Assembly (NCBI GenBank): GCA_025455735.1
Contig: JALOMA010000004.1
Span: 1-32,622, forward strand
Source of the DNA: Candidatus Kapaibacterium sp.
GTDB lineage: Bacteria; Bacteroidota; Ignavibacteria; Kapaibacteriales; Kapaibacteriaceae
Reading direction: 5' to 3'
Length of the DNA stretch: 32,622 bases
Positions 8,187 to 16,834 of the stretch are shown in pieces. The position numbers were made by a program, and so were the translations under genes. The number at the start of each line of letters is the position of its first letter. The first letter of the stretch is position 1. The notes under the pieces are model-generated. The model saw only the letters and a list, made by a program, of their open reading frames with translations. It had not been told where the DNA came from and searched no databases.

Positions 8187-8783
8187 ATGGGCCACCTCAT
8201 CTCAGGATTCGTGATGGGTATGCTGGTGTTGGCTGCGTGCGGCGGCCCGAGGGAAACAGTTCGGTCTCAGCAGCTGGCACAAGTATATGCACGTACAAGC
8301 GGGGTAACGTATCCCGCCAATGATTTTGCGCGACCAACGCCGATTGAAGTGGGCCAGTATGTTGTGTATGGCATTCGGCATGGTGGTACACTGACGATCA
8401 GCACGTACGAAATACTTGGGCGTGCCAATGACCGATCATGGCGTGTACATCGGCATATGATGTCCGAGCACGTCGACCAACGGGACACCTTTCTCGTCAA
8501 TGACCGCGAGTTGCCGGAGATTTGCCATGCACCAGGAACGCTTATTGTTCTTGGACAGCGATATCCTGGCGGTGTTGGGCCCCAGACTACGGTCGTAGGC
8601 GGCGTCTTCAAGGGCACCACGATGATGTCCACGGAAGTGAAGCTTAACGGTAGGTTGCACATGATGCAAGGACTGTACAATGCAGCCGTACCGCTGACGG
8701 GATTGATATCTGGCAAAACGGCGGACTTCTCCGTCGAGCTTTTGGAGTTTGGCCGTTTCCGTACGGCGATGGAGATGCGATAG
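8187..8783 (+). CDS. Putative outer-membrane lipoprotein, function unknown
   Basis: 198 residues beginning 'MGHLISGFVMGMLVLAACGG', a lipoprotein signal with lipobox LAAC and lipidated C18; G19-G20 do not suggest inner-membrane retention. The mature part is polar with predicted beta structure and one further cysteine ('EICHAPG'). It has no recognised domain. The ribosome site AAAGGGTGG lies just before the ATG. It has its own promoter and ends about 100 bases before kdpA, but the kdp regulatory sites lie between, so joint regulation is not implied. Confidence 0.65.
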   Translation: MGHLISGFVMGMLVLAACGGPRETVRSQQLAQVYARTSGVTYPANDFARPTPIEVGQYVVYGIRHGGTLTISTYEILGRANDRSWRVHRHMMSEHVDQRDTFLVNDRELPEICHAPGTLIVLGQRYPGGVGPQTTVVGGVFKGTTMMSTEVKLNGRLHMMQGLYNAAVPLTGLISGKTADFSVELLEFGRFRTAMEMR

Positions 8784-8789
8784 CAGCAG

Positions 8790-8839
8790 TCTTGACGCCA
8801 TCTTGATATGGCATAGCAATCTTTGACGGCATCTTGATA
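8790..8839 (+). promoter_or_regulatory. Candidate KdpE operator upstream of kdpA
   Basis: Two near-identical 19-base copies (8790-8808 and 8821-8839) differ at three positions. Each holds two CTTGA-like half-sites 11 bp apart: CTTGA at 8791 and 8802, TTTGA at 8822, CTTGA at 8833. Direct half-sites with one-helical-turn spacing are the usual target of OmpR/PhoB-family regulators, the family of KdpE encoded at the operon's end. The assignment to KdpE is inference. Confidence 0.55.
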
Positions 8840-8852
8840 CTCGTTGGTGGAG

Positions 8853-8881
8853 TTTCGCAGTGTTGATATTCCACTGCGAGG
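8853..8881 (+). promoter_or_regulatory. Hairpin covering the kdpA ribosome-binding site
   Basis: TCGCAGTG (8855-8862) pairs perfectly with CACTGCGA (8872-8879) around a 9-base loop; T8853-T8854 can add two G-U pairs with G8880-G8881. The right arm contains the GAGG (8878-8881) that serves as Shine-Dalgarno for the kdpA ATG at 8886. The folded form would hide the ribosome site. Confidence 0.55.
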
Positions 8882-8885
8882 CTTC

Positions 8886-10523
8886 ATGACAGACATAGCG
8901 TCCATTACGTTCTTTCTTGCCAGCGTATTGATTGCTGCCATACCGTTGGGATGGTGGCTTCATACGATACTGTTTGCCTTCCCTGAGAGGGGGTTGTTGT
9001 TCCGCCTTGATGCATGGCTGTCAACGCTTCTCGTGGGTAAAAGAGACTCAGGAGGGCATTCGTGGAGGCAATACCTTGGCGGAGTGCTGGCCTTCAATCT
9101 GATTGGTTTGCTTGCGCTGTTCTTCATGCTGCTCTTACAGCCGCTCTGGGCACGTGGTCTGCCCGCCATTCCATGGCATGGGGCACTGAACATCGCGGCG
9201 AGTTTTGTGACAAATACGAACTGGCAATGGTATGCGGGGGAGGTCACCCTCCACCCCGCAACGCAGGCCCTGGGCCTGGGAGTACAGAACTTCCTGAGTG
9301 CTGCCTGTGGCCTTGCCGTGTTTGCGGCACTTACACGCTCGCTGATGGCATGGACGCACTGTGGCAACCTTTGGGATGATGTGCGGCGAAGTATCGTGTT
9401 TCTTCTTCTGCCCGCCAGTCTTGTACTGGCCTGCGTGTTTGTTGCCCAAGGCATTCCCCAAACCATCGACGCCTGGATGTTCCACGATGCATCCCCACAA
9501 GCCCAAAACGTTCCCCTTGGCCCCGTTGCCAGCCAGGTTGCCATCAAACAACTGGGCTCGAATGGTGGCGGATTCTACAACGTCAATAGTTCGCATCCGC
9601 TGGAAAATCCAACATGGGTAACGAATGCACTTCAGCAATGGGCCTTGCTTGCTTTGCCCGCTGCCTGCGTCATCGCCTTTGGGATGGCGCTGAAGAAACC
9701 CCGCCATGGTGCAGCCATCGCCGCCGCAATGTCCGTGATGTTTGTTGCAGGGGCGGTTGTGATGGCTGCAGGCGAAGGGCAGTTCGGCAGCATGGAGGGG
9801 AAGGACGTCCGCATCGGAACTGCATCGTCCATCATATGGGCGGCAGCTACAACGTCGGCGTCCAATGGTTCAGTTAATGCCATGCATTCCAGTCTTACAC
9901 CGCTTGCTGGTGCCGTTGCCATGGCAAACATGGCGACGGGTGAAGTCATCTTTGGTGGGATTGGTTCAGGGATGTACGGCATGGTGATGTATGTGGTCCT
10001 TACCGTATTCCTGTGCGGGCTCATGATCGGCCGCACACCTGAATATCAAGGTGTGAAGCTGACGGCCAACGTCATGTGGCCGGTTGTTGTCGCCTTGCTT
10101 CTTCCTACCTTCATCATCATCCTTCTGGTCTGTCTGGCCATCATGGTACCGGGTGCATCAGCGGCAGTAAGTACGACAGGTCCGCATGCGTTGTCGGAGA
10201 TCATCTACGCCGTACTGAGCGCCGTTGGAAACAACGGTTCCGCGTTTGCAGGTCTAGCTGCAGGAGGGCCAGAATGGACGTCCATCACGACGGCCGGCAT
10301 GCTTTTGGGTAGGTTCGGCGTCATCGTTCCCGTGATGATGTTCGCAGGGCGTGCAGCGAAAGCCGCATCACACCAGCAGAGGTCCGTTCAGCTTTCTACG
10401 GAAGGCCCACTTTTCGTCACACTCCTGATCGGCACGATCGTTCTGGTCGGCGTCCTTACCGCAGCCCCAATGTTCGTTCTTGGTCCGGGAGCGGACTACC
10501 TTCTCCAAGTGGTGCACCAATGA
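8886..10523 (+). CDS. kdpA: Potassium-transporting ATPase subunit KdpA
   Basis: 545 residues (E. coli 557), multi-spanning inner-membrane protein. KdpA is the K+-selective channel-like subunit of the KdpFABC uptake pump. Its four selectivity-filter loops are visible: 'TNTNWQWYAG', 'GSNGGGFYNVNSSHPLENP', 'SASNGSVNAMHSSLTPL' and 'GNNGSAFAGL'. The start at 8886 follows GAGG by four bases and matches the usual N-terminus; the earlier in-frame TTG at 8844 is not supported. The stop overlaps the kdpB start by four bases. No kdpF-sized ORF is evident before it, though such a tiny gene would be easy to miss. Expression is probably controlled by KdpE and by the leader hairpin. Confidence 0.97.
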   Translation: MTDIASITFFLASVLIAAIPLGWWLHTILFAFPERGLLFRLDAWLSTLLVGKRDSGGHSWRQYLGGVLAFNLIGLLALFFMLLLQPLWARGLPAIPWHGALNIAASFVTNTNWQWYAGEVTLHPATQALGLGVQNFLSAACGLAVFAALTRSLMAWTHCGNLWDDVRRSIVFLLLPASLVLACVFVAQGIPQTIDAWMFHDASPQAQNVPLGPVASQVAIKQLGSNGGGFYNVNSSHPLENPTWVTNALQQWALLALPAACVIAFGMALKKPRHGAAIAAAMSVMFVAGAVVMAAGEGQFGSMEGKDVRIGTASSIIWAAATTSASNGSVNAMHSSLTPLAGAVAMANMATGEVIFGGIGSGMYGMVMYVVLTVFLCGLMIGRTPEYQGVKLTANVMWPVVVALLLPTFIIILLVCLAIMVPGASAAVSTTGPHALSEIIYAVLSAVGNNGSAFAGLAAGGPEWTSITTAGMLLGRFGVIVPVMMFAGRAAKAASHQQRSVQLSTEGPLFVTLLIGTIVLVGVLTAAPMFVLGPGADYLLQVVHQ

Positions 10524-12580
10524 AAACAGCGCAACACCAGGCCGTGATCACATCTCAGGCCCTGCGCACGGCCGCCATCGAAGGGCTGCGCCGCATGGCG
10601 CCATCCGTGCTCATGAAAAATCCGATAATGGCATCCGTTGCACTGGGTGCGGTCCTTACCTCGGTGACGGCGGTTGTTCACGCCACTAGCGGACAGCCCT
10701 TTGCATTTGCTGCACATGTTTCATTCTGGCTGTGGTTTACCGTATGGAGTTCAACGACGGCGGAAAGTCTAGCGGAAGGGCGAGGAAAAGCAAGGGCATC
10801 AGCGCTCCGGGGAGGCCAACAAAACGTGCAGGCCGTGCGCATCGTGAACGGGATAGCTGAACACGTCGAGGCAACAACACTGGTTCAAGGGGACGTCATT
10901 CGGTGTGATGCTGGCAGCGTTATTCCTGTCGATGGTGAGGTGATTCTCGGCATGGCCATGGTTGACGAATCGGCAATTACTGGAGAGTCCGCACCTGTAC
11001 TTAGGGCTGCTGGTGGCGATCGCAGTGCCGTAACAGGAGGAACAACCGTACGGAGTGATAGCATCGACGTACGGGTGGTAGCTGCCATCGGTTCTGGCTT
11101 TGTCGATCGTCTTATCAAGCTCATCGAACAAGCCCATCGGCAACCAACGCCAAACGAGCGCGCGTTGCAGATCGTGCTTCTTTCGTTATCGAGCGTATTC
11201 CTCGTCGTCGTGGCTGCCATGCCCATCCTCATGTCCTATGCTGGTGTACCGGCGTCCGCCACAACAGGCATTGTCGGACTCGTTGCGCTGTTTGTCTGTT
11301 TGATTCCAACAACCATTGGCGGCCTTCTGCCCGCAATTGGCATTGCTGGCATGGATCGCCTGATAGCACGCAACGTGGTTGCGTTGAGTGGTCGTGCCAT
11401 AGAAGCTGCTGGTGATGTAGACGTCCTTCTCCTGGATAAAACCGGCACCATCACCTATGGCAATCGTCGTGCTGCGTCCCTGATTCCCGCCCACGGCGTC
11501 GACTATGCTACACTGGAAAAGGCCGTCATCATGGCTTCCGTGCATGACGACACTCCAGAAGCCGACAGCATCCGCGACCTCGTTCCCGAGCCCTCATGGC
11601 CATCCATCGTACCCACAGCAGCAACGCCCATCCCGTTCAGTGCTCACAGCAGGATCTCTGGCACGGACGTCAACACATCCGAGGGCACGGTTTCCTATCG
11701 AAAAGGGGCCGTGGATGCCATCGTGGCCGCGAGCAGAGCGGCGGGTTATACGGTGGACGAGACCCTGCTTGCCTGCGCCCGCGACATTGCACGGCAAGGA
11801 GCAACACCGCTTCTCGTATCACGCCAAAGCGTCATCCTTGGCCTGGTAGACCTCCGCGACACCGTGAAGCCTGGAATCCGTGAACGTCTCCAGAAGCTAC
11901 GGTCACACGGCATCAGAAGTATCATGATAACGGGCGACAATCCACTGACGGCAGCCGCTATTGCAGCCCAAGCAGGTGTGGATGACAGCATGGCCGAAGC
12001 CACTCCCGATGACAAACTGGCGCGCATCGTGGCCGAACAACGGGAAGGCCGACTGGTAGCCATGATCGGCGATGGGACGAATGACGCTCCGGCCCTTGCC
12101 CAAGCCGATGTAGGCATCGCCATGGTGTCCGGCACACAGGCAGCCCGTGAAGCCGCAAGTATGATCGACCTGGACAATGACCCCACGAAGATCCTCGACG
12201 TCGTCGACGTTGGCAAGCAGCTCCTGCGCACACGGGGTGCGCTCACCACCTTCAGTATTGCGAACGACGTTTCCAAGTACGTGGCCATCCTGCCAGCGAT
12301 GTTCGTTGGCATGTGGCCCACACTACTTCCGCCGGAACGGACGGCGCAACTGAATGTTCTTGGGCTTTCCTCGCCGGAAAACGCCATTCTTGCAGCTGTA
12401 ATCTTCAACGCCCTCGCAATTGGCTTGTTGGTTCCCCTTGCTATGGCAGGAAATCGCGAGATTTCGGGATCGCCTGAAAGGACACTCCGAAGGAACCTCC
12501 TCGTTTATGGCCTCGGTGGAATCGTGGCCCCCTTCCCCTCCATAACCTTGATTGACATGATTCTTCAGGTGCTGTTATGA
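10520..12580 (+). CDS. kdpB: Potassium-transporting P-type ATPase subunit KdpB
   Basis: 686 residues (E. coli 682), the catalytic P-type ATPase subunit that drives high-affinity K+ import. Seen motifs: actuator loop 'ITGES' with S157, equivalent to the inhibitory phosphorylation serine S162 of E. coli; phosphorylation motif 'LLLDKTGTITYGN' with D306; nucleotide-binding region; and hinge 'MIGDGTNDAPALAQADVG'. All catalytic residues are present. Start ATG 10520 overlaps the kdpA stop (ATGA), and its own stop overlaps the start of the porin gene in the same manner, so kdpA, kdpB and the porin should be translated as a coupled set. Confidence 0.97.
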   Translation: MKTAQHQAVITSQALRTAAIEGLRRMAPSVLMKNPIMASVALGAVLTSVTAVVHATSGQPFAFAAHVSFWLWFTVWSSTTAESLAEGRGKARASALRGGQQNVQAVRIVNGIAEHVEATTLVQGDVIRCDAGSVIPVDGEVILGMAMVDESAITGESAPVLRAAGGDRSAVTGGTTVRSDSIDVRVVAAIGSGFVDRLIKLIEQAHRQPTPNERALQIVLLSLSSVFLVVVAAMPILMSYAGVPASATTGIVGLVALFVCLIPTTIGGLLPAIGIAGMDRLIARNVVALSGRAIEAAGDVDVLLLDKTGTITYGNRRAASLIPAHGVDYATLEKAVIMASVHDDTPEADSIRDLVPEPSWPSIVPTAATPIPFSAHSRISGTDVNTSEGTVSYRKGAVDAIVAASRAAGYTVDETLLACARDIARQGATPLLVSRQSVILGLVDLRDTVKPGIRERLQKLRSHGIRSIMITGDNPLTAAAIAAQAGVDDSMAEATPDDKLARIVAEQREGRLVAMIGDGTNDAPALAQADVGIAMVSGTQAAREAASMIDLDNDPTKILDVVDVGKQLLRTRGALTTFSIANDVSKYVAILPAMFVGMWPTLLPPERTAQLNVLGLSSPENAILAAVIFNALAIGLLVPLAMAGNREISGSPERTLRRNLLVYGLGGIVAPFPSITLIDMILQVLL

Positions 12581-13626
12581 AAAGCATATCCCTCGGCTGT
12601 GTTGCCTGGGTGGCAATAGTGCTCTGCACCGTTCCGGCATACGCTCAGTATTCGGTTGATGGCTACGCAGATTTCTGGGCTGTAGCCTCTACAACGCGCC
12701 CTGCGGACGGTCAACGCGCGTGGTCCACTCAGCCATGGCGCACCAACACAATGGCCGTGAACCTGGTGACGGTTGGCTTACGCTATGCTGACTCGACCAA
12801 ACGCGGCCGTGTGGCTCTACAAGAAGGTACCTTCCCACAGGTAAACTACGTGAATGCCGATGCAGCATGGCGTTGGATTGGAGAAGCTACCGTTGGCGTC
12901 CATATTGGTAACAACACATGGATCGACGCGGGCATCATGCCGTCGCATATCGGATTCGAATCCGCGCGTCCGTCGGCCAACGTAACGCTGACGCGATCAC
13001 TGATTGCCGACTTCACGCCTTACTACGAAGCCGGCGTGAAGGTGTCGCACACAACGACGGGAGGGCTTCAGTTTGGTATCCTGGTGTTGCAAGGTTGGCA
13101 ACAGATTGTAGACGTCAACGACGATCCAGCCATCGGAACGCTTCTGTCCATACCTATCTCCGACGGTGTTTCCTTGCAGTGGAACACCTACGGTGGTAAC
13201 GAGGCGCCACGGGGACTTCCCACGGCCATACGGCTTCACAGCAACCTGACGCTCCAAGCTGCCGTGTCGGAGTCTCTCGTTATGGCATTCCTTTTTGACG
13301 CCACCATACAACGTCTGCCAACCGTTGAACGAGCTACCATGCTCTATGGGGGGCTACAGGTGCGGCATACCATCAGCAATACGTGCAGCATGGGCTATCG
13401 CATCGAATATGCCTCCGATCGTGACGGCGTTCTTTTTGTCACAAACGTTGCCGATGGCTTTCAGACGGCAAGCGGAAGCATAAACCTTGATGTAGCCATC
13501 GCCGAGAATGTACAGTGGCGTACCGAAGCCCGCGCCTTCTCGGCCAACAACCCTGTTTTCCCTTCCCGCGATGGGAATAAGACTGCGGACCTGCTCGTTT
13601 GTTCGGCACTAGCGGTATCTTTCTAA
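12577..13626 (+). CDS. OmpL-like beta-barrel porin (BBP2-type) inside the kdp operon
   Basis: 349 residues with a signal peptide ('MKSISLGCVAWVAIVLCTVPAYA') and a C-terminal phenylalanine ('SALAVSF'), as in outer-membrane barrels. The stretch around 120-160, 'TWIDAGIMPSHIGFESARPS' then 'LTRSLIADFTPYYEAGVKVS', matches the conserved core of the putative beta-barrel porin-2 (OmpL-like) family as I know it. Such a porin would let ions or small solutes cross the outer membrane; supply of K+ to the Kdp pump is the obvious inference. The ATG overlaps the kdpB stop by four bases and kdpC begins 26 bases after its stop, so it is truly within the operon rather than beside it. Substrate specificity cannot be read from sequence. 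Confidence 0.85.
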   Translation: MKSISLGCVAWVAIVLCTVPAYAQYSVDGYADFWAVASTTRPADGQRAWSTQPWRTNTMAVNLVTVGLRYADSTKRGRVALQEGTFPQVNYVNADAAWRWIGEATVGVHIGNNTWIDAGIMPSHIGFESARPSANVTLTRSLIADFTPYYEAGVKVSHTTTGGLQFGILVLQGWQQIVDVNDDPAIGTLLSIPISDGVSLQWNTYGGNEAPRGLPTAIRLHSNLTLQAAVSESLVMAFLFDATIQRLPTVERATMLYGGLQVRHTISNTCSMGYRIEYASDRDGVLFVTNVADGFQTASGSINLDVAIAENVQWRTEARAFSANNPVFPSRDGNKTADLLVCSALAVSF

Positions 13627-13652
13627 CCCTGTTTACAACCAGATTTACTGTT

Positions 13653-14264
13653 ATGGATCACATATTCTTGCCAGCATTTCGGTTGTTTGTTGGCGCTACG
13701 TTGCTGACGGGCATTGTATATCCATGTATCGTCCTGGTGATTGGGCAGACGGTATTTCCCTGGAGTGCCAATGGCAGCCCAGTTACGCATGCCAATGGCA
13801 TCAAGGGTAGCCATCACGTAGGGATTCAATGGACGTCTGCATCGTATGTTCACGGTAGGCCTTCGGCCTGCGGTTATGGTACATCGCCATCCTATGCTTC
13901 GAACGTTGCTGTGACGTCGGCGGCTTTTCGAGACAGTCTGAAGCAGCGTTGCTCACGGCGGGCCGTCCTGGATGCAGTCACGCAGGCAGACGTTGCGGAA
14001 GACATGATTACAGCATCGGCATCAGGGTTGGACCCACATATCAGCCCCAAGGCTGCGCGCCAGCAGATAATGCGAATTTTGCAGGTGCGAGGATGGCCGG
14101 AAGAAGCAAGAGACCACATTGACTCGCTCATCCTTGCTTGTACCGAGACGTCGCCGTTCAAGGCTGTTGGTGACTCCGCCGTCAACGTATCGGCGTTGAA
14201 CCATTTGCTGGATGCCTTGAATGCTCGCTATAAGCAGTCCATGAACGCCAAGCAAGCACATTAA
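13653..14264 (+). CDS. kdpC: Potassium-transporting ATPase subunit KdpC
   Basis: 203 residues (E. coli 190), with one N-terminal membrane helix (about 9-32) and a periplasmic domain. KdpC stabilises the KdpFABC complex. Conserved signatures present: 'LTGIVYP', 'GQTVFPWSANGS', 'SYVHGRPSA' and 'ITASASGLDPHISPKAA'. The loop that normally reads 'YNP..SGGSNL..SNP' is shortened and altered to 'GYGTSPSYASNVAVTS', so the usual glycine pair is missing. The ATG at 13653 has no clear ribosome site; an in-frame upstream start at 13599 would overlap the porin and is rejected. Separated from kdpB by the porin gene, which differs from the standard kdpABC order. Confidence 0.93.
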   Translation: MDHIFLPAFRLFVGATLLTGIVYPCIVLVIGQTVFPWSANGSPVTHANGIKGSHHVGIQWTSASYVHGRPSACGYGTSPSYASNVAVTSAAFRDSLKQRCSRRAVLDAVTQADVAEDMITASASGLDPHISPKAARQQIMRILQVRGWPEEARDHIDSLILACTETSPFKAVGDSAVNVSALNHLLDALNARYKQSMNAKQAH

Positions 14265-14278
14265 CTGGGCACAGCAGA

Positions 14279-16834
14279 GTGGGATCGACAGGTCAATTGC
14301 GATTGTTTGTTGGAATGTCGGCAGGTGTGGGCAAAACGTGCGCCATGCTGGAGGAAGCACATCGTGCGATTGCTTCTGGAAGATCGGTTGTAGCAGCCGT
14401 TCTTGAAACCCACAGCCGACCCTATACGATGGCTCGTTCCCAGGGCATACCGACCGTATCTCCAACGACAATAGCGGTTGGCAATCACGAGGTGCACGAG
14501 ATTGATGAAGATGCGGTTCGGGCAACGGGTGCGGAGATTATCCTCGTCGATGAACTGGCGCATCGCAACGCACCAGGCATGCGCCATGAGCGTCGGTGGC
14601 AAGATGTCGAGGACCTTCTTCGAGATGGCTTCGATGTGTGGGCTACGGTGAATGTGCAGCATTTTGAAAGTGTGGCCGATGCAGTCGAAGCAGCCACACG
14701 GATCACGGTATCCGAGCGTGTACCGGATGCACTTCTGGACAAGGCTACGACCGTAGAGCTGATCGATGTGTCCCCAGAACGGCTACGGCAACGGCTCCTT
14801 GACGGCGACATCTACGGCAAGGAACGCGGCAAGGTTGCCGCCGAAGGATTCTTTACGTTGGACAACCTTCGTGTTCTTCGAGAGCGTGCGCTTCGCGTTG
14901 TTGCGGACAGAGTGGATGCCGATGTTGCCATGATGAGAGCGGGCCGTTGGCGGCGGAAGCCTCGGATATTGGTTGCCATCCGGCCTGGAGCAACAACCAA
15001 GAGGCTTATCACCGAGGCGCGAACCCTGGCGGCTGAACGCCACGGAGAGTGGATGGCAATAGCCGTACGCCCGGAGACTGGGTGGACAGAAGGCGACGAA
15101 CAGGCCATTCTCAATGATGCCCATATGGTGCGGCATCTCTCGGGGACGTTTGCTACCGTCAATGCGCATTCTGTGCTTCAGGGAATCATCGACGCCGCAC
15201 AGCGCTTTAGCGCAACCGATATTGTCATTGGACGCTCCACGACTGCCGTACCGTCCATCCTTACTGGCCTTGTGGCTGCGGACCTTCATGCCTCGATCAT
15301 CGTGCTGAGAACGAACCCTCCCACCAAGGGACCACAACCCAATGACGGGCGCAAGGAGCCAGCCACGGTTCGGGACTGGATCCTGATCAGCAGCGTGCTC
15401 TTGATCACTACAACCCTGCTCTTGGTTGCCGAAGATCATGTCGGATATCGAGGTGCCGGAGGCATCCTCCTGCTCCAATCACTCGTGGCCTCTTGGTATG
15501 TTTCACGAAGGGCAGCGCTCACCAGCGCCATCGCATCGGCACTCGTTTGGAATCTCCTGTTCATTCCTCCACGGTTCTCACTCTCCATCACGGCCCTGGA
15601 AGACCTCCTTTTGTTTGTGGCCTTTTTTGTCGGTAGCGGAATAGCATCCGTAAAAACGGCCCAGCACAGGGCGCGAATGAGGCACCTGCAACACCGTGAA
15701 CGACAGGCCGAATCAATGTATCACTACGCGTCGCTGGCGTCATCGGCAACAACGCAAGCGGACTTGATTTCCCTAACCGTTCCATTTGTGGCCGAGGCGC
15801 TGCACGCCACGATCGCAGTAGTCTGCAAGGGTGCAATGGGCGATCCGGACGTACCTGAAGGCAATCGCTGGAGACCCGATATCGCCGAGCTTGAGCTGGC
15901 AGCCTGGGTACTACGTTCTGGAAGCGTGGCCGGCCGCGGCACCTTCACCTTGGCTGCTAGTACGGCTACCTGCTATCCCGCCGCCTATGCTGGGGTAACG
16001 AGAGCGGCACTTCTCGTACGGCGTGATGATCAACCACGGATTGGCGACGACGAGGCCGAATTTCTTCAGCGCATCGCAGCCACACTTGCGGCCGCCATGC
16101 ATAGGCTGGATCTGGATCGCATGCGCCACGAAGCAGACCTGGCTCGGCGGCTTGCCGATACCTCAACGGGCCTGCTGAATGCTGTGAGTCACGAGCTGCG
16201 GACCCCACTGGCACGCATCCTGGGGGCCACATCTACGATCCGAGGGTTCCGCGTGAGTGCTGCAGACCGGGAAGAATTGCTGGCGGACATTGAAGTAGCT
16301 ACCCAGGACCTAAACACCATCGTTGGCGACCTACTTGACGTCTCCAGAATTCGCGAGGGCATTCTGTGCGTCCGCCGTGCCATCCATAACATCCGTGGGT
16401 TGCTTAACGATGCCATCCGGAGAACGCATGGTCGCAACAGTCCGAACGTCACAATAGCCATAGAAGCGCCGGATGAGCTGTATGCCAGTGTGGATGCGGA
16501 GCTGCTCTTGCGCGTGCTCACGAACGTGCTGGCCAACGCCGCAAGGCATGCACGATCAAACGTCACCATCACGGCCCACCAAGACCAAATGACGCTGACA
16601 ATAACTGTTGCCGACGACGGTCCCGGGTTTCCGGCAGCGATGGTGGAGCATGCCGTACAACCGTTTCACACGGATCAGGATGTTGTGGGCCTTGGCTTGG
16701 GTCTCGTATTGTCCACCAGCTTTGTTCATGCACACGATGGCATGCTAACCCTCAGGAATGCCCCATCTGGCGGTGCTCTCGTGATTATCCGAATACCCGT
16801 AATGGCTAGCAACGATGACGATCCTGATTGTTGA
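14279..16834 (+). CDS. kdpD: Osmosensitive K+ channel histidine kinase KdpD
   Basis: 851 residues (E. coli 894). Order: cytoplasmic KdpD domain with Walker A 'GMSAGVGKT' (12-20) and 'LVDELAHRNAPGMRHERRWQDVEDLL'-type motif; USP-like domain (about 220-350); DUF4118 membrane region with four helices (about 365-465); GAF-like region (about 485-610); HisKA with 'SHELRTPLARILG' and phospho-acceptor H638; and HATPase with N box 'VLTNVLANAARHA', G1 'DDGPGFP' and G2 'GLGLGLV'. It senses K+ limitation and phosphorylates or dephosphorylates KdpE. The start is a GTG 14 bases after kdpC; it leaves only 11 residues before Walker A, shorter than in E. coli, but no earlier start exists in frame. It overlaps kdpE by 20 bases. 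Confidence 0.95.
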   Translation: MGSTGQLRLFVGMSAGVGKTCAMLEEAHRAIASGRSVVAAVLETHSRPYTMARSQGIPTVSPTTIAVGNHEVHEIDEDAVRATGAEIILVDELAHRNAPGMRHERRWQDVEDLLRDGFDVWATVNVQHFESVADAVEAATRITVSERVPDALLDKATTVELIDVSPERLRQRLLDGDIYGKERGKVAAEGFFTLDNLRVLRERALRVVADRVDADVAMMRAGRWRRKPRILVAIRPGATTKRLITEARTLAAERHGEWMAIAVRPETGWTEGDEQAILNDAHMVRHLSGTFATVNAHSVLQGIIDAAQRFSATDIVIGRSTTAVPSILTGLVAADLHASIIVLRTNPPTKGPQPNDGRKEPATVRDWILISSVLLITTTLLLVAEDHVGYRGAGGILLLQSLVASWYVSRRAALTSAIASALVWNLLFIPPRFSLSITALEDLLLFVAFFVGSGIASVKTAQHRARMRHLQHRERQAESMYHYASLASSATTQADLISLTVPFVAEALHATIAVVCKGAMGDPDVPEGNRWRPDIAELELAAWVLRSGSVAGRGTFTLAASTATCYPAAYAGVTRAALLVRRDDQPRIGDDEAEFLQRIAATLAAAMHRLDLDRMRHEADLARRLADTSTGLLNAVSHELRTPLARILGATSTIRGFRVSAADREELLADIEVATQDLNTIVGDLLDVSRIREGILCVRRAIHNIRGLLNDAIRRTHGRNSPNVTIAIEAPDELYASVDAELLLRVLTNVLANAARHARSNVTITAHQDQMTLTITVADDGPGFPAAMVEHAVQPFHTDQDVVGLGLGLVLSTSFVHAHDGMLTLRNAPSGGALVIIRIPVMASNDDDPDC

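Noticed and set aside
8790-8839. Repeat copies as a CRISPR or mobile-element end
   Set aside because: Only two copies 31 bp apart, no spacer series, no cas or transposase genes; the 11-bp half-site spacing suits a regulator site.
8784-8885. kdpF in the kdpA leader
   Set aside because: No start codon followed by a roughly 25-30 residue hydrophobic frame is evident; the stretch holds regulatory repeats and a hairpin instead.
14279-14311. Truncation of the KdpD N-terminus
   Set aside because: Although shorter before Walker A than in E. coli, all KdpD motifs are present and no in-frame start exists upstream, so this is natural length variation.
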